NCBI GenBank assembly: GCA_034359265.1
Contig: CP136896.1
Span: forward strand, 15,531,501 to 15,595,500
DNA: 64,000 nt
Source of the DNA: Canna indica
Taxonomy: Eukaryota > Streptophyta > Magnoliopsida > Zingiberales > Cannaceae
Reading direction: 5' to 3'
In this document: piece by piece, positions 11,276 through 21,359 of the stretch
Position numbering within the stretch: position 1 is the stretch's first letter
How the letters are laid out: every line of letters begins with the position of its first letter
Notes under the pieces: generated by a model
The model's input: only the letters and a program-made list of their open reading frames with translations
Database searches by the model: none
Told to the model about the DNA's origin: nothing
Program-made: the position numbers and the translations under genes

Positions 11276-12240
11276 ACCTAAAATATGCTAGTTACCCCTA
11301 GGGCATAAGTGACATCAGGCCGAGTACAGAGCATAGCATACATGATGGATCCTACTGCTGAAACATAAGGGATCTCGCTCATCCTTGTTCTCTCCTCAGG
11401 TGTCTTAGGAGACATCTTCTTGGAAAGAGTGATGCCATGACTCATAGACAAGTAACCTCTTTTATTGCCTTCCATGTTAAACCTTTTTAGCACGATATCA
11501 ATATACCGAGATTGGGACAAATCAAACATCCTTGTAGACCTATACCTATAGATCTTAATGCCAAGTACGTAGGATGCTTCACCCAAGTCTTTCATGGAGA
11601 ACTTTTTGGATAACCATTCTTTCACTGACTGGAGCAGAGGAACATCATTCCCCATGAGCAGTATGTCATCCACATACAGCACAATAAACACAATGGCGCT
11701 CCCACTAACCTTTTATAGACACAAGATTCGTCTACATTTTTTATAAAGCCAAACTCTTAATTTGACTCTCTCATCAAAATGGATGTTCTAACTCATCGAA
11801 GCTTGCTTGAGTCCATAAATGGACCTTTGCAATTTACATACCTTCTTCGGTCCTACCGGAGACACGAATCCTTATGGCTGGGTCATATAGACCTCTTCCT
11901 CAAGTTCACCATTGAGGAATGCAGTCTTGACATCCATCTGCCAGATCTCGTAGTCATGATATGCAGCAATGGCTAGCATTATCCTAATGGACTTGAGCAT
12001 GGCAACTTGAGAAAAACTTTCATCATAGTCAAGACCTTGCATTTGAGTGAAACCTTTTGCTACTAGTCTGGCCTTATAGGTCTCCACTTGGCCATCAGCT
12101 CCAATCATTCTTTTAAAGATCCACTTACACCCTATAGGAGTAACCCTTTTGGGTAAGTCAACCAAAGTCCAAACTTTGTTTGTGAACATGGAGTCCATTT
12201 CGGATTGCATTGCTTCATGCCATTGTTTGCAATCAACATC
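11276..12240 (-). pseudogene. Copia reverse transcriptase
   Basis: Minus-strand reading gives the full order of copia RT motifs: KWIFKRMIGADGQVE, KARLVAKGFTQ, GLDYDESFSQVA, WQMDVKTAFLNGELEEEVYM, then after a stop (near 11871) a broken SIYGLKQAS block, then the catalytic LYVDDILLMGN at about 11640-11685, which is intact. It continues through MKDLGEASYVLGIKI and PYVSAVGSIMYAMLCTRPDV. Stops and a frameshift between 11692 and 11875 and a stop near 11278 prevent a functional product. It sits between integrase and RNase H as in all Ty1/copia elements. Confidence 0.9.
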
Positions 12241-13540
12241 TATGATTGCTTGATCATAGGATTGCAGATCAACGAATTCCTAGTCATTCTCAATGGTCAG
12301 GAATAATCTTTCAAGTAGTCTACGCAATCTCCCTGATCTTCGAAGAGTGGTGGGAGGTAGTGTTTCTGCGATTGGTTCTTCCTGTGGACTTTCCACGGGT
12401 GGTTGCAATTTTGCTTGTGGTTGTTGAACTTCATCAAGCTCAACATCTCTCCTGCTCCCACTTTCCTTGATAAACTCTTTTTCTAAGAAAGTTGCATGCC
12501 TACTGACAAACACCTTTTGTTCAGTCGGCGAGTAGAAATAATACCCTAAACTCTCTTTAAGATACCCCACAAACCTGCACCTGGTTGATTTAGCATAAAG
12601 CTTATCTGACTCTAATTTCTTGACGTACACGGAGCAACCCCAAATCTTGAGATGCCTTAGACTTGGTTTCTTGCCACTCCATATCTCATATGGTGTACCA
12701 GAGATAGACTTTGTGGGAGCCCTCTTCAAAAGGTAGATCGTCGTTTCAAGCGCATATCCCTAAAAGGAAATCGAGAGATCAGTAAAGCAAAGCATGGACC
12801 ACATCATGTCTAACAACGTGTGATTCTTCCTTTCAGATACTCCATTATGTTGTGGTGTGCCTGGAGGGGTCCATTCGGAGACAATCCCATTTTCTTTTAG
12901 ATAATTTAGAAACTCAGTGGATAAGTACTCATCACCCCGATTTGATCGAAGGGTTTTAATACTTTTCCCTACTTGTTTCTCAACCTCACCCTTATACTCT
13001 TTGGACTTATCAAAAGTATCAGACTTATGTCTCAATGGGTAGACATATCCATACCTTGATCTATCGTCTGTAAACATGATGAAGTAGGAACACCCACCTT
13101 TGGCTTGAGTTGTCATTGGTCCGCAAACATATGTGTGGACTAGCTCTAACAACTCAATAGCCCTTTCACTATGCCCAGTGAAGGGGGACTTTGTCATTTT
13201 TCCTTTGAGACATGATTCACAAGTTGGCATCGATTCAAAATCAAATGGGTCAAACAACCCGTCTTTGTACAACTTGTTAATTCGATTCTCATTAATATGA
13301 CCATGTCTCAAGTGCCAAAGATAGGTGAGGTTCACATTATCTTGTTTCCACTTGTGCGTTTGTTCGATATGGAAAACATTATCAATTACATCTAAGACCA
13401 TCAAACCATTTGAAATGTGTCCAGTTTCATATAATTCATCAGAATGATATATGTGGCAACAATTGCCTTTTAAAGACATTTCATAGCCTTGTTCTAGAAA
13501 CAAAGTAATAAAACTGGAACGTAATAACAATTACTCAATT
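12241..13540 (-). pseudogene. Copia integrase, catalytic triad damaged
   Basis: Minus-strand reading shows the GAG-pre-integrase zinc site (WHLRHGHI ... CESCLKGK), the integrase core and the C-terminal region (APTKSISGTPYEIWSGKKPS, IWGCSVYVKK, RCRFVGY). Two catalytic acids of the D-D-E triad have changed: HTDVCGP reads HTYVCGP (near 13130) and RSDRGGEY reads RSNRGDEY (near 12935). The glutamate motif GVSERKN is kept. A stop at about 12760 and another at 12280 break the frame. Integration activity is therefore impossible from this copy. Confidence 0.88.
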
Positions 13541-13811
13541 CAATGGTTTTGCCTGATGGCAGATACAAACAATAGGTTCCTATGGTTAAAGTTGCAACTC
13601 TTGCGCCAATGCCTACCCAAAGGTCGTAGTCACCTTTGTTTAGCATTCTACTTATTCTCAACCCCTGCAACGAATTGCAAATGTGAGCACCACAACCGGT
13701 ACCCAATACCCATGTAGTAAAATTTTATAATGATAGATTTATTTCAACAACAAATGCACCTTCGGAGGGGGCTTCAGAAGCCCTCTTCTGCTTTACTTCT
13801 GCAATATACTC
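13541..13811 (-). pseudogene. Copia protease region, catalytic Asp lost
   Basis: Minus-strand reading gives WVLGTGCGAHICNSLQGL, where copia proteases have DTG at the active site; here the aspartate codon reads GGT, giving GTG. It continues as RISRMLNKGDYDLWVGIGARV and IGTYCLYLPSGKTIELSNCYYVP, the usual protease-to-integrase link. A stop lies just before it near 13725 and a frame break just after near 13500. Confidence 0.8.
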
Positions 13812-14589
13812 CTTGCAATTGCGCTTCTAGTTGTCATCTTTTCCACAATAGAAACATGTGCCCTTAGGAGCCTTCTTCCCTTTCTTCTTGATATCCTTTT
13901 TGGGTTTCACATCTTTGTTTTTCACTTTTTTCTTAACAGAGCACTTCTTTGTCTTTTTAGGGGCACTACCCACTAACAAGACTTTGTCCTTTTCCTTCAT
14001 AAGGTTGGACTCATCAATCTTCAGCATATTAAGGAGCTTGAGAAGTGAGGTGCCCAACTTGTTCATGTGGTAGTTAATGATAAATTGTGAAAATAACTCT
14101 GGAAGGGATTGGAGTATTAAGTCCTAACTTAGCCCATTATCAATGTTTACGCCCAATTTCTCTAACCTCTCGATCAAATCGATTAGTTTGAGAACATGAG
14201 TTTCAACAGGGGTCCCTGCCATCATCTTGGTCTGGAAGAGTTATTTTGATAGCTCAAACCTAGCAGTCCGACTTTCTTCACTATACAACTCCTTGAGGTG
14301 AGAGAGGGTAGCCCCTGAGTCCATCTTTTCATGTTGTCGTTGTAACACAATGGACATAGAGGCGAGCATAATGCACTGAACAGTAGTGCTGTCATCTTGC
14401 TAGTTCTTGTAAGTGGCTCTCACTTCCTCGGTAGCCCTTTGGGAAGGGGCATCCGTTGGCCTGTTATCAAGAATATATGAAAGTCTCTCCTGGGTGAGGA
14501 CAATCCACAGGTTTTACAACCAATCGACATAGTTCGGTCTAGTGAGTTTATTTGCCAAGTATGCTTCGCAATGACAATGTAGATGACAT
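13812..14589 (-). pseudogene. Copia gag with broken zinc knuckle
   Basis: From an ATG at 14589 the minus strand shows gag features after an early frameshift: ANKLTRPNYVDWL, IVLTQERLSYILDNRPTD, ATEEVRATYKN, CIMLASMSIVLQRQHEKM, then LSHLKELY and AGTPVETHVLKLIDLIERLE. A lysine-rich stretch (13865-13990) leads to a CCHC-type zinc knuckle reading CFYCGKDDN, stop, KRNC: the histidine is Asn and the following Trp codon is TAG. Several more stops occur (for example TAG near 14400 and TAA near 14240). Gag would form the particle and package the RNA; this copy cannot. Confidence 0.85.
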
Positions 14590-16033
14590 GTTGAATATGC
14601 TACAATGAAAAGAAACGACATAAATAAGCAGATATATTATATGCATGATTATTAAGGTCTTTTGATTAATCATGGCTCCCACTAATTTTTGCAGTTCCCA
14701 AATGACCCTCCTATTGGGCAGTAGGAAGCCCTCGTTGGTAGACTTCCTTAGGGGAAGATGGAACCCCACTTAACATACTCAGGTATCGTATTTAACATGA
14801 CAAACCCTAATAGGTCCATGGGTAGGTAACTCTTTACTGATCACATCGTTATGCGACTTCCATCAAGTTTTTGCCTCTAGGGTTACCATGGCCTTGTGTT
14901 TGCACAACAAACGAAGGAGCCCTAGTTGAGTCGGACCCATCGTTCATTTACCCTAGCAAGAAAACAACCACCCTTGAGTTTGCTCAACAAGGTAAGTCAC
15001 GTTCAAGCTAGTAGTAGAGACACAAGGTTATGTGCCATATGAGATGCAACGTGTCTATTCGCACAAAAGGCCTTGTGTTTGCACAACAAACCCATTGTGA
15101 CAATAGACACACTTGTAACTCATAACGATGGAAGGTGTGACCGATATTCTTAATATCTTAACCATTCGTACTCAATATTATTGGAGGGTTTCTTCATGCA
15201 ATTATAGTTATCTAAGTTATCAACAATTGAAGCAAAAGCAATAAATAAAAGCATAAAGTAAATAAGGATGATTATGGATGTTCTAAGGGTTCCACCCAAG
15301 CCACCGGGCGAACCAAGGCCATCATCTGAGGGTTTTTAGGGAGCTCCGTCTCACCAAGGCGCTGCCCAAAAACATCTTGGTTCCATCAGTGCCTTCCCGG
15401 GGTTCAAGTCATCGTCACCATGGCGCCAAACACCTCCTCTCCGCACGCGCACCAAAACAGGGCAGCAAGCGTGCTCGTTGTGAATCTGGCCCTAAACTTC
15501 TAATTTTACAAAACTAAAAGAAGAAGACCTCAAAAAACCCTTGGGGAAAGGTTTAAGGAGAGGGAGAAGAATATTACAATCAGAATTTTCAAGAGCAAGG
15601 CAGGGGTACGCAGGCCCTATTCAAAAGTTACAATGTTGAAATTTCATAAATTTACAAGCAATCAACACAACCATGTTTTACACATAGTCACAGCACATAG
15701 GGCTCATCCATAATCATCCTTTCATGCATCTAAACAATTAATAAAAATAAAAGAAAAAATAGAATCCTAAAACACACTAATCGGGTTACGTTTCAACCCA
15801 AAACGGTCCAAACAACATGTGCTGAAAATTTTAGTTTTCGGGGCTGTTCAACCATGAACCCATGGGGTTCTCAGATCGAAATCTATCCAAGACAAGTTTG
15901 GACAGTAGGCTACCACCCCGATTCATCGCACGAATCGTGGAGTCAAAAGAACGACTCAAGAACCCCCAAAACCAAAAACCGGGCAGCATGATGTTTAGGG
16001 AGCGAACGGTTCGTAAACGGAAATTGCTAAAAG
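14590..16033 (-). other. Leader of the copia element between 5' LTR and gag
   Basis: About 1.4 kb without a recognisable protein. It carries repeated TTGTGTTTGCACAACAAA-type phrases (around 14893, 14970 and 15068), which are imperfect inverted or direct repeats that may be packaging or splicing signals. The short reading frames inside do not match a known family. Long untranslated leaders are normal in this copia branch. Confidence 0.6.
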
Positions 16034-16047
16034 TGGCTCTGATACCA
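16034..16047 (-). promoter_or_regulatory. Primer-binding site, initiator tRNA-Met
   Basis: The minus strand reads TGGTATCAGAGCCA one base after the 5' LTR end, the sequence complementary to the 3' end of plant initiator tRNA-Met used by most copia elements to prime minus-strand DNA synthesis. Confidence 0.92.
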
Positions 16048-16048
16048 T

Positions 16049-16179
16049 TATTGGGATGGGAAGAAGAAGCACAACGGATAAATCGATTTAAAAATTTAAA
16101 TCATCCCGAAAACAACGATCAACTTTAGCAATATTTAAGGAATTCAATCTACGAGTAGAAGGAGAAGATATACCTTATA
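16049..16179 (-). repeat. 5' LTR of the copia element, inner segment
   Basis: Matches 8625-8755 of the other LTR from the terminus (TATTGGGATGGG here, TGTTGGGATGGG there) up to TACCTTATA, where the match stops abruptly. The terminal TG has mutated to TA. The next 1486 LTR bases, equivalent to 8756-10241, are absent and replaced by 16180-19504. Confidence 0.88.
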
Positions 16180-16297
16180 CTTGTTGTATATTATGAGATA
16201 TTTCAAAAGGTTTTAGTCCCACATGACATAATATTTTAATTATTATTTTTCTTAAGAGATAATGATAACTGTAGAAGATATTTATCTTGAAATATTT
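16180..16297. other. Unassigned junction DNA
   Basis: AT-rich bases between the broken LTR and the TGTCACACCCC start at 16298. No match to other parts of the window was noticed and no reading frame is present. Confidence 0.5.
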
Positions 16298-17280
16298 TGT
16301 CACACCCCACTTAGGGTCGTGTGACCGGCCAAGGTCTACATACTACCTTGAAGCCTACTACCTACACTGACCAACGAGAAATCGGAACACATCGAATAAA
16401 AAGAAACCACAATGCAGTTTTATTTGAAATTTCAAAAGTTCACAATTATTTTTGAAAAAGAGAAGAGTAGCTAACATCATCACAAATGAAACATCTCAAG
16501 TTCAAAGTTGATTACAAGCTTTATAGGACAACAACTATCAGTGTATGAAATTGACAACAACTAGACAACTAGACTATGACTATAGGACACCGCTACGAGA
16601 TTAGCACCACCGCCTGCCCTCCAACTGCACCATGACGCCAAGCCTCAACTCACTGATCATGCTCTGCAAAACAAAAATAAATAAACCATGAGTCCACATG
16701 GGACTCAGTGAGCGGTTCTTCGAACCTCCACACAATCCCCAAATATCATATATATATCTGTGTAAGCAAAATATAAAATTTTAGGGATCTAAGTTACTGC
16801 TGATATGGCAACCGACCCTTAGGGTCGTACTGTGCAGACCACACCTACATTTCACCGGCTATAACAGCCCCAACTATGCCACATACCACCCGACCCTCAG
16901 GGCCTGTTCATGCATTAGTGGTTCGGCTACAACCAGCCCTACCATGCAAAATAACAACCAATTAGCCGTTCAGGCCAAATAGCATATAAATGAATCAATA
17001 AGATCTCTGGGCCATCGACTAGGATGGTCTACTAGTCTTCGGACACTGACTGGGGTAGGGGTAGCTAGTCCCACCCAACTAGGGTCTGACACCTAGCGGG
17101 CCCGCTGGTGCATCTCAAGACCCAAATCACTGGCAGAGTCAAGCATTGGTCATTTCTGACTATCCATGCTTCTCGGCAGACCATCGCAAGCACATCACAT
17201 AATCAAAATGTCCTAGAATTTCCTTATATACACCTCGGGCAGTTGCCCGCATTCGGGTTGATTTTTAAATTCATTTTGAG
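16298..17280 (-). mobile_element. Ty3/gypsy LTR fragment
   Basis: Starts TGTCACACCCCAC and shares an order of landmarks with the solo LTR at 989-3584: a GTGACCGGCCA-like start, CTGATCATGCTC near 16655 (compare about 1367), GGACTCAGTGAGCGG (compare the GGACTTAGTGAGTAG block at about 1420) and repeated GACCCTTAGGGTCG/GACCCTCAGGGCC blocks. The far end is not defined; it fades into AT-rich sequence around 17280. Read on the minus strand this would be an LTR 3' part. Confidence 0.55.
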
Positions 17281-18015
17281 TTCAAACTTGATACATGCAT
17301 TTCAAATGACCATTCAATAATTAGTATCAAAATTTTCATCAAAAAATTAGTTTCAAAAATATTTGTCAAAAATATGACTTTGTATAAACTTAAAAGGGTG
17401 ATTTCTGAAAATTAGAAGTATAGGTTGACTTAAGTCAACAAAATAACTTAACAATATCATCTTAAGCCCAAACTTGATTCATAGACTTATATTATCTCAT
17501 GTTAGATGTACAAATGCCTAAGTTTGAGAAAACATGAGTAGATAGCAAAATTTGAGACTTAGCATTTTCATGTTTTCATGCTTATTTCAAATGAAAATAT
17601 GTAAAGTTCCATATTAAATAATTATTTTTCATCCCTTTGGTTGAGATTTCATGTTTCATGAAAAATCTTTAGAGTCTCAACTTCATGAAAAAATCTTTGC
17701 TTCCCATCCCTTTAATTAGATTGACATTTCTTGTCTTTTTTGATTGATGTCAAAAAGGGGAAAAGAGTATAAGTATAAAGGGGGAGAAATATGGAGAATA
17801 GTATAGGTATAAAGGGAGAGAAAACTATGGAGAAAAGTATAGGATCATTGGGGAGTAAATTTTAGATAAAGGAGAGGAAAATATAGGAAATCCGTGCATA
17901 TAGATAGGGGGAGTTTAATTATATAAATATGCAAGTTGATAAGGGGAGAAATCCCTTAGTTGATATCCCTATGATTTAATGATTATATATTTTCTTAAGG
18001 ATGTTTGTCATCATC
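17281..18015 (+). mobile_element. SIRE-like 3' untranslated region with purine tracts
   Basis: No coding motifs. From about 17750 the plus strand becomes a series of purine runs (AAAAAGGGGAAAAGAG, AAAGGGGGAGAAA, AAAGGGAGAGAAA, AAGGAGAGGAAAA, ATAGGGGGAG, AAGGGGAGAAA) leading to the true polypurine tract at 18016. Multiple PPT-like runs before the 3' LTR are a feature of SIRE-type copia elements. 17281-17750 is AT-rich with nothing recognised. Confidence 0.55.
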
Positions 18016-18028
18016 AAAAAGGGGGAGA
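18016..18028 (+). promoter_or_regulatory. Polypurine tract of a SIRE-like element
   Basis: AAAAAGGGGGAGA directly precedes the LTR start at 18030, the normal position for second-strand priming. Confidence 0.8.
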
Positions 18029-18029
18029 T

Positions 18030-19505
18030 TGTTGGCTTTAGGTTTTCAACCTTAGCCTTAATCTCGGTTTTGATGGTTTTGATGATAACAAACATAGGAC
18101 TAATGATTTCATTGAGAATATCTTACAGGTTCCATATTAATTAGCGTTCGATGTCCTCGATCGGAAAAATTGAAGAAATCAGAAATCGGAAGGACAATGA
18201 TCGTCGCGATCGGGTTCATCGCAAAAACTTCTCGAAGAGCGATGCGTGCACCAAAGACGTATTGGACGGGCTCAAAGATCACTTGAAAGCTCTCCAAGTT
18301 GATGGTCGTTGAAAGCCGGAACCCGAAAATGAAGCGCGGAAGAAATAGGCTGAAGAAATAAACTTCAGCCAAGGTTCGATCAACCGGGCAGTCGACCGAA
18401 TGAAGGTAAAAAGTTGCAGAGCTACTTCGGTCGACCGGGTGGTCGACTGATGGAAGCCCAAAATGGGCAGCAGCTCGGGCGATTGACCCATTGGTCGACC
18501 GACCTGCTGATACCTGAAGACGCAGATCACGTCGGTCGACCGATGGGTCGACCAAAGAAGGAATCACGCGATCTCGCATTTGGCGGTCGACCACTGGGAG
18601 AATTACAGCGATCGAAGGACCGATCGACCAGTCGATCGACCGACCATTCGATCGGCGGTCTGCAACGAATAGTTTTCTATCAGTTAAGCAGTCGTTTCTT
18701 CACGAGGGTATAAATACACCCTCATATACTTCATTTAAACTACTTCCTTGATTCTTACAAAAAATATTGAGTATTCAAAGGGAAGATCTAAGCCTTCCAA
18801 TCGATCAATTGCAGTGCGCCCTGTTTCCTTCCGCGGCAATCTTTTTCAAGCGCACAAGCTTCACTCAACTCGGGTGTTGATCAAGCGCTACCACTTGACG
18901 AGTTGAAGGCATCAAAGGCTTGCAAAAGAGCGTTTAATATTGGTTTTATTCTTAGCTCTTTCGATTGTAATTTTACCTGTTATTTGAACGTTTTATTTGA
19001 ATTTGAGTTTGTAAGACCTAGGTTGTTAGGTCTTGTTTGTGAAGTGGTATCCGTGGTGTAGAAGGAGTAAAGCCACTTGTGTATACTTAGTGATTACTAG
19101 GATTAGTTCTAGTTGTCCCTTAGGTTGAGGTGGGAAAGTGCTCTCGGTAGGAAGGCGGGATACTTCCAGGTGTGGAAGTGCCTTCAGTTGGAGAGCGGAG
19201 ACTTTCTGGTGAAAAGTTCTCTGTGTAAGGGAAACGAAAATTAATCTAGTAAAACTTAGTTTGGAAATCCTAAGCGGGATGCTTAGGTAGTGGAGTAGGC
19301 ATTGGGGCCGAACCACTATAAATATTGTGTTTGCATCGATTTCTTATTTGCTTTAATTGTTAAATCATTTATTGCTTCCGCATATAAAATCGTCAAATTG
19401 TATATTACCTAAACAAGTTATCAAACGATCAAAATAGGGATTTAGGCTAATTGAATTAGTAAACATCTTATTCACCTCCCCTCTAGTGTCGCCATTTCGC
19501 CCACA
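18030..19505 (+). repeat. SIRE-like copia 3' LTR
   Basis: Begins TGTTGGCTTTAGG after a polypurine tract and ends GCCCACA, giving near-inverted termini TGTTGGC/GCCCACA. The 3' part ends with TTCACCTCCCCTCTAGTGT, a phrase typical of SIRE LTR ends. U3 contains a dense group of GGTCGACC/CGATCGACC motifs (18380-18655), then a TATA box at 18709. The same LTR family recurs at 27450-28432 and in fragments at 6341-6745 and 25610-25740. It sits inside the LTR of the minus-strand copia element, whose sequence resumes at 19505. Confidence 0.82.
18709..18716 (+). promoter_or_regulatory. TATA box of the SIRE-like LTR
   Basis: GGGTATAAATACACC, about 680 bp into the LTR and just after the GTCGACC-rich block. 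The related LTR copy has a TATAAATA at 27633-27640 in the matching position. Confidence 0.6.
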
Positions 19506-19935
19506 CATGCTATTGACACTCATGTAAGGATTCCATTCTGTGTTCCTCGTATAGGTCCATTCAGTGAACTCATTCTCTAATGAGCACCTACACTTGTACA
19601 TTAATGACGGTTCATAGGTAACTGTGAGATCAACTACCCCTTATTGTATAACGCATATACCAAGTACACTAGTCTATCCGTAATCATCAATCGCTTAATT
19701 GGTGATCCTATGACTAGGAACATTTAGAATAGGAGCATCTTGATTCCAAATCTCACCGGCATGATCTCATCATGGCCTTGGAATCAATTGCCCAGGTTCA
19801 TGAGGTTCATCACAATCTAATATATATAAAATATAGATGCAACATATGATGAAAAGTTGCCTCATATTATTCATTAACCAAAAATAATTCCCAACACATC
19901 AACATGTGATTGGCTCAAGGGCACTATTTCTTTCA
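19505..19935 (-). repeat. 5' LTR of the copia element, outer segment (U3 start)
   Basis: Matches 10242-10649 of the other LTR, from ACATGCTATTGACACTC to the terminus CTATTTCTTTCA, with roughly 6% substitutions and one 22-base indel near 19790. It is followed by the target duplication AGGAG (19936-19940). Together with 16049-16179 it is all that remains of this LTR; the promoter part is gone. Confidence 0.9.
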
Positions 19936-19940
19936 AGGAG

Positions 19941-20714
19941 CTTCTCAAAAGGTTTGGGATGAATGAAGCCAAGATAGCTTCTTCACCAATGAGGACATCC
20001 ATTAAGCTTGATAAAGATGAAGATGATGTATAGGTAGATGAAAAATGATATCGAGGTATGATCGGTAGCCTTCTTTATTTAACCGCAACTAGACCCGATA
20101 TCATGTTTAGTGTTTGTGCATGTGCTAGGTTTTAATCTTGTCCTAAAATGTCACACTTAAGTGCGGTCAAACGCATATTGAGATATTTGAAAGGCACAGT
20201 TGAATTAAGATTATGGAATCCATGTAATGCATATTATGATTTAATTGGTTTTTCGGATGCCGATTTTATCGGGTGTAAAGTAGATAGAGGAAGTACTAGT
20301 GGATGTTGTCAATTCTTAGGGATGAGTCTTGTTTCTTTGTTTTCAAAGAAACAAAACTCTATTGCGCTCTCAACTACCAAAGCAGAATACATCGCCGTGG
20401 CTAGTTGTTGTGCACAAGTCCTTTGGATGAAGCAAACTCTTTTAGACTATGGACTTAAATATTCATGTATACCTACACATTGTGATAACACTAGTGCAAT
20501 CAACTTGACAAAAAATTTAGTTTTACACACTAGTACCAAACACATTGATCTAAGGTACCATTTTCTTAGAGATAATGTAGCTAAGGGTAATATATCCGTA
20601 GAATTCGTATCCATTGATAAACAACTTGCGGTTATATTTATAAAACCCTTGAATGAAGAGAGTTTTACCAATCTAAGGGTGCAATTAGGAATTTGTACTT
20701 TCCCAAATGCTTAA
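19941..20714 (+). pseudogene. SIRE-like copia pol, 3' part (RT end and RNase H)
   Basis: Continues the protein broken at 8624: LLKRFGMNEAKIASSPM, two stops (about 20032 and 20047), YRGMIGSLLYLTATRPDIMFSVCACARF, then from 20148 an open stretch of 188 codons with RILRYLKGTVELRLW, DLIGFSDADFIGCKVDRGSTSG, LFSKKQNSIALSTTKAEYIA, THCDNTSAINLTKN, TKHIDLRYHFLRDNV, LAVIFIKPLNEESF and a stop at 20712-20714. Some normally fixed residues are altered (TAEAEY reads TTKAEY, ADIFTKPL reads AVIFIKPL). Same strand and family as 7294-8624; the two halves are about 11.3 kb apart only because of the nested element. Confidence 0.9.
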
Positions 20715-20849
20715 GTTTTCAAAAATTGCATATCTTTTGAAAAATTGTGTTTTTTATGGTTTCATCACAGTTATGTATTGCCTTGTAGTGGGGCTTTGCA
20801 ACTTATTGATGTTTGCCTTCTATAGGCTTACATTGGTAGGAAGGACTAT
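20715..20849. other. Short gap between two copia fragments
   Basis: AT-rich bases with no recognised motif. The first fragment ends at a natural RNase H stop; the next begins inside an RT domain, so the junction marks a truncation or recombination. Confidence 0.5.
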
Positions 20850-21359
20850 AATGATAGGTGATACTTGGCTTTATGGTTTTCTCGGATTTCTTAATAAGAC
20901 TCTATTCATCAAGAAAAGGGAGTCTCAACTGGTAATTGTTCAGATTTATGTCGATGATATTGTCTTTGGTTCAACTTCTAAATTCCTTGCTAAATAATTT
21001 GTGGATAACATGAAATCTAAATTTGAGATGAGCATGGTTGGAGAGATGAGCTATTTTCTCAGTCTACAAGTCAAGCCATCTGAAAAAGGAATATTCATTT
21101 CACATAGTAAATATGCTAAGAATCTAGTTCACAAGTTTGGACTAGACAGTTCTAAGGCAGTTAGAACTCCTATCTCTACCCATGAAAAACTATGCAATGA
21201 TGTTGAAGGAAAGAGTGTTGATCCCACCCGCTACAGAATCATGATTGGCAGCTTATTATATTTGACAACTAGCAGACCTGACTTATGCTTTAGTGTTGGT
21301 TTGTGTGTTAGATATCAAGCAAATCCAAATGAGTCTCACCTTCAAGCTAAGAATATTTG
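20850..21359 (+). pseudogene. SIRE-type copia RT fragment
   Basis: Encodes a 5'-truncated RT: KTLFIKKRESQLVIVQIYVDDIVFGSTSK with the YVDD centre intact, a TAA at 20996-20998 just after, then FVDNMKSKFEMSMVGEMSYFLSLQVK, KGIFISHSKYAKNLVHKFGLD, KAVRTPISTHEKL, MIGSLLYLTTSRPDLCFSVGLCVRYQ and SHLQA. The residues fit the SIRE branch of Ty1/copia. The last 319 bases are repeated immediately downstream, so this part ends in the middle of the domain. Confidence 0.85.

Larger units (their letters stand above)
8625..19935 (-). mobile_element. Angela/Tork-like Ty1/copia retrotransposon, full span, inactive
   Basis: An 11.3-kb element on the minus strand. In transcription order it has the 5' LTR (19935 to 16049, with foreign DNA inside), a primer-binding site (16047-16034), a long leader, gag, protease, integrase, reverse transcriptase and RNase H (14589 to 10683), a polypurine tract (10685-10674) and the 3' LTR (10673 to 8625). 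The protein order PR-IN-RT-RH is that of Ty1/copia. Where the LTRs can be compared (10242-10673 with 19505-19935) I count roughly 26 substitutions in about 405 bases, about 6%. The coding region has several stops and lost catalytic residues. It inserted into the SIRE-like pol that flanks it. Confidence 0.9.

Noticed and set aside
15862..16128. 88-codon plus-strand frame with a basic composition
   Set aside because: It is the antisense of the copia leader, primer-binding site and LTR end.
18109..18713. Frames of 83-161 codons over the SIRE-like LTR
   Set aside because: They overlap U3 with its GTCGACC repeats and TATA box, where no LTR retrotransposon encodes protein.
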